Shown here: piece by piece, positions 45,431 through 55,244 of the stretch
Numbering within the stretch: position 1 is the stretch's first letter
Layout of the letters: every line of letters begins with the position of its first letter
Origin: Phialophora verrucosa
Taxonomy: Eukaryota; Ascomycota; Eurotiomycetes; Chaetothyriales; Herpotrichiellaceae
Direction of reading: 5' to 3'
DNA: 64,000 bases
NCBI GenBank assembly: GCA_002099365.1
Contig: MSED01000013.1
Location: 1,984,001-2,048,000, forward strand
The notes under the pieces: generated by a model
What the model was told of the DNA's origin: nothing
The model's input: the letters and a program-made list of their open reading frames with translations, nothing else
Database searches by the model: none
Position numbers and translations under genes: made by a program

Positions 45431-46240
45431 TCAACTGGTCATCGTCGGGGAAGATCTCACCCCTACCAGCTGGGCGACACTCGTCGGCTTCAAGCTACCG
45501 CCGATCGTGGCTTGATCCGCCATTGAATTATAATGACGGATTGCCTTCTCCTGGTCATTGATCTCGAGCAGTGTGTAATAATCGTCGCGATAATCTAACG
45601 GACAGAAATACACCAGCGGGATCATATCTCTAGATACGATTAACGCCTTTTCGCGAAGTCAGTTCAATCTCCGGCCCCAAGCAGCGAGCGGCCTTTAGAT
45701 AGGTCTTGTCGTTCGGGTCTTCTCGACGTTATCTAGTGGGATACTATAGCCATGTCTCACAAAGTCCGGTCGATCCGGAATATTCATGGCGAGGTTAATG
45801 ATATCGTCATTCAACCATTGTCCGTACCGAAGCCTGTCGAATATGCCACAGGGTACTGGCATCTCATTGACCGCCACAGCGTCGACGTCTTCCAACTTGC
45901 GCCTTCCTAGGACCCTGGTGCTGACGTCCCTGGTTAAGCTGTGGACCGCTAGATCCAGTGCTCCTTTCGGCATCGGATCCTCTGCTGAAAGAACGGTCTT
46001 AGTTAATAGTGTCTCTGGGGACTCTGAAGAGCAGTACTCGTACGAGTGCCGAGTCCTCGGTACATCGTCAGCATTATCGCGATCTGGACGCACGCGAACT
46101 GTCCCCGTCGATCTTTTCCTGAACACGAAGCGCTGGCTGAGAAGGCCGGACGAACGTGACCACGTCGGGAGGGTCACGAAAGGGGAAGGGGGGCGCGAGC
46201 ACCAAGACATCCATTCGCAGCTACGCGCAATTTCCCACAC
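45431..46240 (-). pseudogene. Broken Ulp1-like (C48) cysteine protease
   Basis: Minus strand. The 5' piece (46240-45695) ends with a C48 entry motif RLRYGQWLNDDIINLAMN and then a stop. The frame then changes; a middle stretch (about 45715-45640) reads DPNDKTYLKAARCLGPEIELTSRK, and after another shift the next piece (45650-45431) reads MIPLVYFCPLDYRDDYYTLLEIND...AIRHYNSMADQATIGG. In active Ulp1/SENP proteases this region has HWxLLxI with the catalytic His; here the corresponding pair is YY. The later Q...CG part with the catalytic Cys is not found. Frameshifts, stops, loss of the His and a missing 3' end show a dead gene. C48 domains occur in SUMO proteases and also in some transposon proteins (for example KDZ elements); the origin here is undecided. 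Confidence 0.7.
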
Positions 46241-46352
46241 CTTTTGACCATCATCATCTTAACCTGTACAAGACAATGCCTTTACAAAGGAGCGTCAAAT
46301 CTTTCGATGTCACTAAGCCGACGAGAAACTCCATGTCAAATTGTACTTCGTC

Positions 46353-46841
46353 TTAACCGAGCTCACGAGAGCTGCGACTTTTGGAGAAGGCATATAGTGG
46401 GGTGGACTTCTTCCCACATTCTTGCAGTTGGTGGGCGTCTTTCTTCTTGGTCGAGGGCGTCTCCTGCTCACCATCCCGCTCGTTTTCTCCCAAGCTGGTG
46501 CTGCTGTCCAAAATCTCATCCACCGCGTCGCCCACCGAGACGTGCTCGTTCTCAAGTATTTCTTGTGGTTTGTCGCTGCTAGGCACCGCATCAGCGGACC
46601 TTGCGACCCACGGCTCGACTGCTGCTTCGTCCAAGCCTCCATCCTCGATCTGCATCTGCGTCAAGTCCACGGCAGGTGAATGCTGTATTCCATGTCGCTT
46701 GTGCACTGGATACAGATTGATAAGATGGGCATCAACGTGAACCAGCAAGATATAGAAACCTTCAAGGGCGACCGGGGTGGCGTATGGCTGTGCGCCCGAG
46801 TCGTCGCCAACCACTTGCGCGGGAAGTACCTCGTCATTCAT
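46353..46841 (-). CDS. Unassigned acidic open frame, possibly part of the protease relic
   Basis: 162 codons from an ATG in a good context (GCCACCATGA). The protein is acidic and hydrophilic (DEILDSSTSLGENERDGEQETPSTKKKD) with an aromatic segment LEGFYILLVHVDAHLINLYPVHK. It lies directly upstream of the broken C48 fragment on the same strand and may be the former N-terminal part of the same gene. No domain recognised. Confidence 0.3.
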   Translation of the reverse strand: MNDEVLPAQVVGDDSGAQPYATPVALEGFYILLVHVDAHLINLYPVHKRHGIQHSPAVDLTQMQIEDGGLDEAAVEPWVARSADAVPSSDKPQEILENEHVSVGDAVDEILDSSTSLGENERDGEQETPSTKKKDAHQLQECGKKSTPLYAFSKSRSSRELG

Positions 46842-48003
46842 GGTGGCCGAGATCTCGTACTCAAAATTTCTCTCTCTCGACGCGGTATTTGAGCACGTAA
46901 GATTCGCATCTTGCTATGCAGAAGGTAAGCGATTCGGTGCATGAGTTTTACCTCGGCCAGTACTCAGTGTGCACAGCATTGCCCCTTGCTGCAAGGTTGA
47001 GCAAGTAGTGTCCCCTCACATTCTGAGGCTGGCTGACTCGAGACAAAAGACGGCTAGGTAAATTATCATGTCTGAAAAAAGCAGCGCCACTCGTCATCGA
47101 TCTTCACGAGGACTTCTGTGATCCCTCAATTGCATGTCCAGATTACAGTAAGCGCCGTTCAAACAGGCCATCGACAAATTCCGGCTCAATTTCTAAACGG
47201 GAAATACGGAGTACAGAGCGCGAACACAACGCAAACATGCTGAAGCAAAATTTCTCGCCGCTGCAGCCGTCATTTCGTTGATGTTCGTGGCACTGTTGCT
47301 TTCCGGGAAATGGCAGTAGAGACACCCCCGGACCGTAATGCGCGCCCGTCAAAAGTCGTTCATTTTACGCGTGCTCGATTGGTCCCAACACAAATTCTTC
47401 GCTCTCGCAGTACGAAGTAATATGGGGTGGCGCATTCCAGCGGGGGAGCAGCAATTGCCAGAGAGCCCAGACCGACGTCGCAACGACCGCATACTGAATC
47501 GCATTTATTGGATTTTCCATCAACAGAAACATCGGCATCTGAGGTGAAGATCTCCTCCGCAACGTTTGGGAGGCTGAGCGATGTGAGCTCTGGGGAAAAG
47601 GGTGAAGCGAGATCAAGCTTCCCTAAAAGTGCTTGGGACGCCTTATTCGGACGGCGGCGTGCCTGCTTTGGTGCTAGTTAGCACGGCTTCTGTGCTTGTC
47701 TGCTAATCCCTGAATTATTCGTCTCGGTGGAAGGCGAGCACGAACGGCTCCTTGCACCCTCCCAACACAGAGTACTCAAGTCGCATGGGCCGCATAGAAG
47801 CATCTTGATCTGGTTGGCTGAAAAAACTCGCACACGCCCAGGGCCATGGAAGCGAGATCGATTATGGTAAGCCACGCGTGCTGAGACTGAGGTCGACATC
47901 GAAATCAATGGCAATCATCTGGTTTCCCTGATGAAATGCGCATGTCTTCCCAAACACGGGCGCTCACCACCGCAGGCGCCAGCACGGATCTGGGGGTTGA
48001 GGG

Positions 48004-48019
48004 GAATATAATATAAAGG
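48004..48019 (+). promoter_or_regulatory. TATA-like element
   Basis: GAATATAATATAAAGG about 115 bp upstream of the ATG at 48133. Confidence 0.55.
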
Positions 48020-48132
48020 TCTCAGTCAAACAACCCAGATTACACCTCTCCTAGGACTCCTCACACCCACACTCGTTTTCCTGAGCAGCTCTTTTGTGCT
48101 ACATCCCAACTATAGTCATTCCTTAACGCAAC

Positions 48133-49610
48133 ATGCATTTCAGCACAGCTTTCTTGGCCATTGTGGCTGTTCTAAGTGGACTGGGCTGTGCCGCTCCCGC
48201 CCCTGTCCCTGCTATGGGCAGACCACAATTCCCGCCGATCCCCACCAGTTCGCGCTGCTACACCAGGATGGCGACGGCTCAGGGATTGTGGAACACGCAA
48301 ACCTCTTGGGGCACTCGCTATACGCCTTGCACGTCTACAGTAACCGCCACGAAGACAGCCACCTCTACATCAACTCCTGCTCCCGACACTTCGACCATTA
48401 CTGCGACCAGCACCCTGACCGTTACTGGTGATACATCGACTTTGATCGACACCGAGACGTCCACGACTACTCTTACAGAGAGTACCGTAAGTCATTGATC
48501 GCACGGAATTTCGTAAACCGCTCTGATTTCCATTGCCCCCTCTAACAACTTGATGCCAGACAACGACCTTGACCACCGTCTCTACCACTGAGACAACCAC
48601 GACGACAACGACAACGTCAACGGTTGCAGCGCCTGGTGGGTTCATCCCAATCCAGACTTCTTTGCCAGGCTCAACCTGCGACGACAACTGTGGGCCAAAT
48701 CCAGTGGGCGCCGGTGCTAGCAAGCGTGGTCTCGATACACGAAATTCTCCGGCCGCCGGGGAAGTCTTCGCTGCGAAGGGCCCAGGAAGATCGCCGTGGA
48801 AATACCCCCAGGGTGTTCAATGCGTCAAGTACCAGCCCCAATGCTCAACGAAAACGGTGACGAGCACTACCACTTCGATCGTCACCGCCACGCAACAGAC
48901 CACAATCACTACCTCAACCAGCACTGTAACCGCCACGACGATTCCTTCGGCAACCTCAACAACGACGATCACAGCTTCTGTAACGACCACGACGACTCTT
49001 TCGACCACGACGACTTCTACTACCACTTCAACCGCAACGACGACGGCGGCCGCCGCACCTGTATATGTGAGCACATGACTCCCAGGCTTCTTAGACGCCT
49101 CTGTCCCTTGTCGCGGAGCCCAGACATGTCAGTAGCGCATACTGACAATAACCAGGCTGCTTGCGCCACAAACAACCTCGCAGACCTTTACTTAGGTCAA
49201 GGCTTCACAGCCGCCTTGGGCGGTAGTTTCGACACGGTCGATAGCGTAACTGCGGATAATGCATACGGTCAGTCGTCCCCCTGGCTTCACATCCCAAGCT
49301 ATCCTTCTGCGTTCCCGGTAGTGCCTCTACACACGGTCAAAATACTCCAGGCTCTTCCCTCCATTGGCCCCCAACTTATCCGGATAAATACTGACAACGA
49401 CGCACAGACTGCTGCGTGGCAGCCATCACAGATCCCAATGGCCAAGCGGTTGCTTTTGGGTACATCTATTCTACCTCGTCTTGCCAAATCGCAGTGCAAA
49501 ATGCGGGCGAGACATGCAGCCAACCGTCTTCTCAATTTACCTTGGCTCTCGGTTCCGAATCAGTCGTTTTCGGCAATGGTCTCTGCGGAGAGAGTACAAG
49601 CGCTGCATGA
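48133..49610 (+). CDS. Secreted Thr-rich protein with C-terminal Cys module
   Basis: Exons 48133-48486, 48560-49066, 49156-49267 and 49408-49610 give 391 aa (donors GTAAGT, GTGAGC, GTCAGT; acceptors GCCAG, ACCAG, CACAG). A signal peptide (MHFSTAFLAIVAVLSGLGCAA) is followed by two long Thr/Ser tracts made of TST/TTT units, likely O-glycosylated. Between them is a short region with Cys residues and a KR site (GASKRGLDT). The C-terminal module has YDCCVAAITDPNGQAVAFGYIYSTSSC...ETCSQPSSQ...GLCGES, a Cys-rich pattern with a CC pair, preceded by ACATNNLADLYLG. Probably a cell-wall or extracellular protein. Nothing enzymatic is recognised and no GPI tail is evident. A strong TATA-like element upstream suggests high expression. 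Confidence 0.78.
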
Positions 49611-50030
49611 GATCATTTCTGCTGCGACTAGCGTCGGAAGCTTCAGCAACGGGAGGTTCTGCAGTTGGTGAGGGAGGGCAACATTTTGGTAATGGTCGTT
49701 TGGGACGGTCGGATGAAACACGAAAACCGCGCGTCTGCCGTATTCTCCTTTGATAAATTACTTTCTTTAACCGTGTTTTAGCTGGCTCCTGTTAGGTGGC
49801 GCCGAATTATATCATGAGGCGCCTAATACAAGGAGCGTGTTTCATACAGTACGTACCTGAGTGGTAGGGCTACAGCCTTGCAGTTTGCGGCGAGGCTGAA
49901 CCACCCGCCGCTTTTATGTCCTTGGCATCGTACTTGGCCGTGTACGGAGGACACACCTGGCCTCAGGTGTCCCTCAGTCTTTCCTCGATGCTCCTGGCCC
50001 TCGTCTCCCACCAACCTCAACACCGCCACC
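49611..50030. other. Spacer / RET2 promoter
   Basis: Between two plus-strand genes. The RET2 frame is open upstream to 49878, but coding similarity starts at 50031. No other gene. Confidence 0.45.
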
Positions 50031-51599
50031 ATGGTCGTCCTCGCAGCGTCAATAATTACACGAGGCGGCAAAGCCTTGCTCTCTCGCTCGTTCAGAGAAA
50101 TCCCCAAAACCCGGATAGAAGCCCTGCTCGCCTCGTTTCCCAAACTCGCCGACTCCTCCACCCAACACACGACGGTCGAACAAGAAAACGTCCGCTTCGT
50201 CTACCAGCCCTTGGATGAACTTTACCTCGTCCTAATCACGAACAAACAATCCAACATCCTGCAGGACATTGACAGCCTCCATCTCTTCGGCCAAGTCGTC
50301 AGCTCCATCTGCAAAAAGCCTGACGAGCGTGAAATCCTCCGCCATGCCTTCGACCTACTCTCGGCCTTTGACGAGCTCGTCACCATGGGCTACAGGGAGA
50401 ACTTGTCGCTCAGCCAAATCAAGACCTTCCTGGAAGGTGAATCCCACGAGGAGAGAATCCAAGAGATCATTGCACGGAACAAAGAGTTAGAAGCCTCGGA
50501 GGAGCGCAAGCGCAAGGCCAAACAGCTCGAAGTGCAACGCAAAGAAGCCGCCCGCTCTGCTGCATACGGACGGGGCGTCGCTCCGCGCATGCCCAGCCAA
50601 CCTACGTACACGCCGCCCGCGCAGCCCCAGACGTCGTCGTACGACACCTACGAGGCCGAGAAGAACAAGCTCGCCAACAAGTTCACCTCCCGCTCCACCA
50701 AGGGCATGCAGCTGGGCAAGAAATCTAAGACCTCAAACGCTTTCGCGCAGGTGCAGCAGGAGATAGGCGTCGAGGAGCCGCCTGCGACAGAGGCGGCGAT
50801 GCCCGTCCGCAGTGCCCCAACGGCGAGCACGCACGACACAACCCTGTCGTCCTCGGCCGCGACTCCCATCTTCATATCCATCACTGAGACCTTGTCCGCG
50901 AAGCTCAGCCGCGAAGGGGCCCTGAGATCGATGGAAGTCAAGGGAGATCTGCAGCTTCGGATCACCGACCCGTCTCTGACCAAGCTTGCTTTGTCAGTGC
51001 AAGCGGTCGAGGGTCCCTTAAAGGCACAATTCCGGACCCATCCAAACGTTGACAAGGCCCTTTTCACGTCCCAGAAACTCATCCAGCTGAAAGACACGTC
51101 CAAGAGATTCCCCGCCAATAACAGCATTGGCGTCCTCCGCTGGCGGGTCACAGCGCCGGCAGACCATCCGACCGACATACTGCCCGTAACGTTTACGGCG
51201 TGGGTGAACAAATCCTCAGAAGGGACGTATACCATCACCATCGAATACGAGTTCACGAACCCTTCCGGCACGACTTTGCGAGACGTGTCCGTCACGATCC
51301 CCTACGCCTCCTCAGAACCTTCCGTCTCGTCCTTTGATGCCATCTACCAAGTCACGGGCGACAGTCTGGAATGGAATGTCGGGGTGATCGACGCGGATAA
51401 TCCAAGCGGAAGCTTCGAGTTCGAAGCTCTAGCGGACGATGATGCCGAGTTCTTCCCCATGACGGTTAGCTTCGAAATGAGCAGCACGTTCGTGGACGTG
51501 GATGTGAGGGAGGTAAAAATGCTCGAGGGGAGCATGGAGGAAGGCGTGGACTTTGAGAAGGTCATCAAGGCGAGTGCCGAGGGTTTCACGATTGAGTAA
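50031..51599 (+). CDS. RET2: Coatomer (COPI) delta subunit
   Basis: Single exon, 522 aa, ATG in the context CCACCATGG. The N-terminal longin-like domain (MVVLAASIITRGGKALLSRSF...FVYQPLDELYLVLITNKQSNILQDIDSLHLFGQ) covers about residues 1-135. A charged helix (EERKRKAKQLEVQRKEAARS) and a Pro/Gln-rich linker follow. The C-terminal mu-homology domain begins near residue 280 (FISITETLSAKLSREGALRSMEVKGDLQLRI) and ends VDVREVKMLEGSMEEGVDFEKVIKASAEGF. As part of the F-subcomplex with beta, gamma and zeta subunits, it coats Golgi-to-ER transport vesicles on cytosolic membranes. The open frame continues upstream of 50031 without an ATG or homology, so this start is secure. Confidence 0.95.
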   Translation: MVVLAASIITRGGKALLSRSFREIPKTRIEALLASFPKLADSSTQHTTVEQENVRFVYQPLDELYLVLITNKQSNILQDIDSLHLFGQVVSSICKKPDEREILRHAFDLLSAFDELVTMGYRENLSLSQIKTFLEGESHEERIQEIIARNKELEASEERKRKAKQLEVQRKEAARSAAYGRGVAPRMPSQPTYTPPAQPQTSSYDTYEAEKNKLANKFTSRSTKGMQLGKKSKTSNAFAQVQQEIGVEEPPATEAAMPVRSAPTASTHDTTLSSSAATPIFISITETLSAKLSREGALRSMEVKGDLQLRITDPSLTKLALSVQAVEGPLKAQFRTHPNVDKALFTSQKLIQLKDTSKRFPANNSIGVLRWRVTAPADHPTDILPVTFTAWVNKSSEGTYTITIEYEFTNPSGTTLRDVSVTIPYASSEPSVSSFDAIYQVTGDSLEWNVGVIDADNPSGSFEFEALADDDAEFFPMTVSFEMSSTFVDVDVREVKMLEGSMEEGVDFEKVIKASAEGFTIE

Positions 51600-52251
51600 A
51601 GGCGGGACGTGTTTACGATTATCATCGATGTCGAGGGCATTGTTTCCATGCTTGGGTTTTAGAGCGATTATGTCGGTGTCCCATGGTCCTATTGGGGTTA
51701 CGTAGGCTAGGCAAGGCAAGGCACGGCCGTGCCGTAGAATGTCCCTGCTACAGTAGAGTAGAGCGACAGTGCGCCTTCTTGGTGGAGTCAAAAGTCCTGA
51801 CCCACATGCATGAACGGCACAAAACGTTAAGGATGAGAGAAGCTTTGAAAGCTGGGCTGATCATGCATACCGACATCTAGCCGGCTCATTACATTCCATG
51901 AAGCCTTGTGTGCGATGCTATGCTATGCTACTCTGACTGGAAATCTCTTGAGACTGACGATCATGATTACAATGCACTGCCCCCTATGCTGGCTATTTGT
52001 GCGCCATGCTGTTTTGCCGACAGATTCACCCGCTAGCCGACCCAGCCCGTCATGCTTCGACCGATACATACGAGGGCACGTGTGCTTGCATGCTGGGAAG
52101 CGGGAGGGCCCCGAGCCGTGAGTCATGAATCCGATGTCGTGATGGAGGAAATTCATTGTGGATAGTGAGGGGGTGTGTGGGTGTGGGTGTGGATGTGAGA
52201 GAGCCGGAGACTGGCCGACGGATCTCATCACGTCCTCAGCTAAGCTCAAGT
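51600..52251. other. Convergent spacer
   Basis: 3' sides of RET2 and the glucanase gene. A GT-rich tract (GGGGTGTGTGGGTGTGGGTGT) lies near 52169-52189. No gene. Confidence 0.5.
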
Positions 52252-53603
52252 TCAGCCCAAGCCAGGCCAGACGCCGGCGTCGATGAGCCGGAACAGATCC
52301 CACTCAGCCGTCGCCTCGGTCTTGAAGTTCCAGAAGAACCAGCCCTGGATCTGGGACTCGAAGACGTCCAGCTGCGCGCGGATGTAGTTCCTCGTCGTCG
52401 TCTTGTTGTAGTCGCTCCACTGGTCGATGAAGTTGATGGTCCCGCACGACCCGGTGTACGGGGAGCTGGTGTAGGTGCCGTCGGCGTTGCGGGTCGAATA
52501 GGTGCCGTCGTAGCGCGCGCCGATGCCGTAGCCGTTGATGGCGGGCGCGCAGTCGGTCATGGCGGCGGTCCATTCGCCGGCGACGATGAATTTGTCCTGG
52601 CCCTGCGCCCAGGACGGGGCGTTGGAGTAGACGTAGCCGAGGTGTTCCTCGGGGGTCAACGCCACGAGCTCGTCAGTGAAGGTCTGGTATTCGTGGTGGT
52701 CGACGATGGCGCCGGAAGTCCCCTGGCCGGTAAGGAACCCGTTCCACGACGACGGAGCGGCGAAGCCGTCGTGGATGACGACCGGCGCCTGCCCGGCGCG
52801 TCGGACAATGTCGAAGCCCGATTGGTAGTACGCTTGAGTTGCGCCTCGCCCGCCCGGCAGAGCGCTCATCCGGGGTTCATTCAAGAGCTCAATGCCAGAG
52901 ACCACATCCGCATAGTCTGAGCTGCCGTATTTGTCGGAGATCTGACCTATGACCCCGAGTGTAGCACCGACTGAATCACCAGACGTCCAGCCTGGTGAGG
53001 GTGTCAGTTGGCCCGAGTTGTCCTGCCCATTCTGCGAGAGCGGTGCACCTTTGTCAGACAGGAATGTCAGCTCTGGATCCCCTCCCTACGTTCATTGAGA
53101 CCATTTCCGCTCACCATGCAGATCGATCCAGACTTTAAGTCCGGTCTGGCGAGCCCAACCAATGGCCTGGTCTAGGTAGTCTGCAGCGCCTTGGATGTAG
53201 GGATCGCCTCCGTACTTCTGGAATGCCCAGTATCCGATAGGGATCCGGACCGAGTTGAAGCCATTGTCGGCAATTTTCTGGAAGTCGGCCAGCGACACCC
53301 AACTCTGCCAGTGGCTCTGAAGGATGTCTCTCGCGTTGGGCACTCGTTGAGTCAAGGTATACTCGTCGACCACACCACCACCGAATTGATTGAAAATGGA
53401 CGGTGTTATCCACGGCTCCAACACCAGCCAGCCTCCAATATTGACGCCTCTCACCGGCGTCGATCCATATGAGAACTGACGCTTTGCCACGGGAGAACTG
53501 GTGGCAGATGTCAGGACCTGGGAGCGAGTGGTGGGGATTGGGCCACTTACCTGCCTACCGCGGTAGCTGTGAGAGCGACAAGGAAAGTCTTGGCTGCCAG
53601 CAT
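52252..53603 (-). CDS. Exo-beta-1,3-glucanase (GH5, Exg1 type)
   Basis: Exons 53603-53551, 53497-53115 and 53048-52252 give 410 aa. Splices are GTAAGT...CACCAG and GTGAGC...GACAAAG. The short first exon encodes a signal peptide (MLAAKTFLVALTATAVG); SSPVAKR after it is a Kex2-type site, so the mature protein begins near QFSYG. GH5 motifs in order: VRGVNIGGWLVLEPWITPSIF, NSVRIPIGYWAF, GLKVWIDLHGAPLSQNG, acid/base Glu203 in IELLNEPRM, nucleophile Glu304 in VAGEWTAAMTDCA, and WFFWNFKTE near the end. The enzyme removes glucose from the non-reducing ends of beta-1,3-glucan in the cell wall, during growth and remodelling. Length and motifs agree with secreted fungal ExgA/Exg1. Confidence 0.94.
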
Positions 53604-55244
53604 GATGCTATACGAAGATGTGAGGACAAAAGCAAGAGGAGCAGCAGCTCGAGCTTCGGGTATAAATCACTGAAATGTACACTGCCGGGACAAAGGAACC
53701 AAATCTGGAGGTCAAACAATGCCCTTCCCGGCGTGTAACCTTTCCCCTGTGGGCTCGGAGGGTATGCAAGTGAAGAAAACGGTCAATGACGATGTTGCTC
53801 TCCGCCTGGTTGGTGCAGAAGAGGCAGTACCTGATTGAATGTGAGGGGGAAGCAGCTTAGGGATGTCACGATGGGGTACTCGTATCATGTGGTGTAGGAA
53901 AGGACCCGAATGAGAGGAGTCGAGCATCTTGTCCTTCGGGATATTCGATCTATGCGATTTTGTCGGGACGGGCACACAAAATGACGGTGACCATGGCCGC
54001 ACATCGAAGGGATTCGCATTCGATGGGGTGTTCTTTTCACATAATTAGCCAAAGAGAGCTTGCCAGCTTGGTCTGTGTTCCTGAAGCTGTGGATATAGGA
54101 TGCTGGAGCTCATGGCTTGACTGGTTGGACTGAGTGGTCGTCTATTCAAGCTGTTGGCGGTCGAGGACGAGGATATGTGGGCCAGCATGGAGCTGGTGAT
54201 GGGCACGAACAGCCACTCATTTGAAGCTCGGTGGTCCAACACATATTACCATTGGATGGCTAGCATGTGACATAGCAGGTCGTTCAACTGGTGCAACCCG
54301 GGGGTTAGTTATGCTTGTGAGGAGGGGTAAAGGGAGGGAGGGAGGAAGCGAGGCTAGATCCAGACTCACCCGTGACTCGTGACCGCTCAAGGACTGCCAC
54401 GCCAAGGGACAGCGAGGACAGCGAGGATAAATCCTGTAGTGAGGACAGCACCAAGTGGATGAGGCTAAGGAGGTTGGCTAATGGTTCAAGAAACCGGCGC
54501 TGATGATCATTGAACCAGAAAGCAGGTCGGAGGAGATGCCTAAAGTGTCAACCTTGTTCACCTTTCCTTCACCTTTCCTTCACCAGCTCCTCAAATTCGT
54601 CATCGGTGCCTGCTACAACCAACCATCATTGCGCAATTCAAAGAACCCCGTGTCGGGTGACCACAACAGCGCTGGTACGACATCCTTCACGGCATTTGCA
54701 TTGTTTGCTTGACCAGCTCAAGTGGAGGTAGGACAGATGCATTCATGGAATGAAGACTTGACCCTATGTAAACAATAGCAGACACACTGATCCTGCACCT
54801 CGTATTGCGCGGAGCAATGACTCGCTTCCCCTCAGCTTGTGAAGATCCTCCGGCCCCCAACCCCTGCACGCCCTGGTTCCTGGTCATGGTTCCTTGCAGA
54901 GGAAAGCCACTGGCGGCGTCGGTCAGCCAATGCCAGCGCCAGCCGCCACTGTGGCTTCCAGCCCAAGCACTCTAAATCCACGTGTTGGCGGCGCCTGAAC
55001 AGCACATCTTGGTGTGGTTTGTGTGTCTCACCCTCGCTGGCCCTCAACAACTCAGCTGGCACCACGCCTGAACTACTCGGTACTTGTTTGGAGAAGTCCC
55101 ACCACAGACACGTCTGCTGTGAATGAAGTCGTCTACCAGGTTTCGTAGGCACGGCGAATGATCAGTGTGTATATGGCGGCCATCAAAGGCTCCCGGCACC
55201 CGCTTGGTCTTGGTGGACATAGCTGCCCAAATCTCAGGCACCGC
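53604..55244. other. 1.6-kb spacer
   Basis: Promoter side of the glucanase and 3' side of RAD50. No convincing gene; frames of 60-106 codons lack motifs. A tandem TTCACCTTTCCTTCACCTTTCC pattern is seen near 54558-54580. Confidence 0.4.

Larger units (their letters stand above)
46241..48132. other. 1.9-kb spacer with an unassigned frame
   Basis: Contains the 162-codon frame at 46353-46841 (separate entry). The rest shows no gene. The last part holds the TATA-like sequence of the secreted-protein gene. Confidence 0.4.

Noticed and set aside
48796..49671. 291-codon His/Asp-rich frame
   Set aside because: Shifted frame of the Thr-rich secreted protein; ACN/TCN repeats read as CAC/GAC in the next frame.
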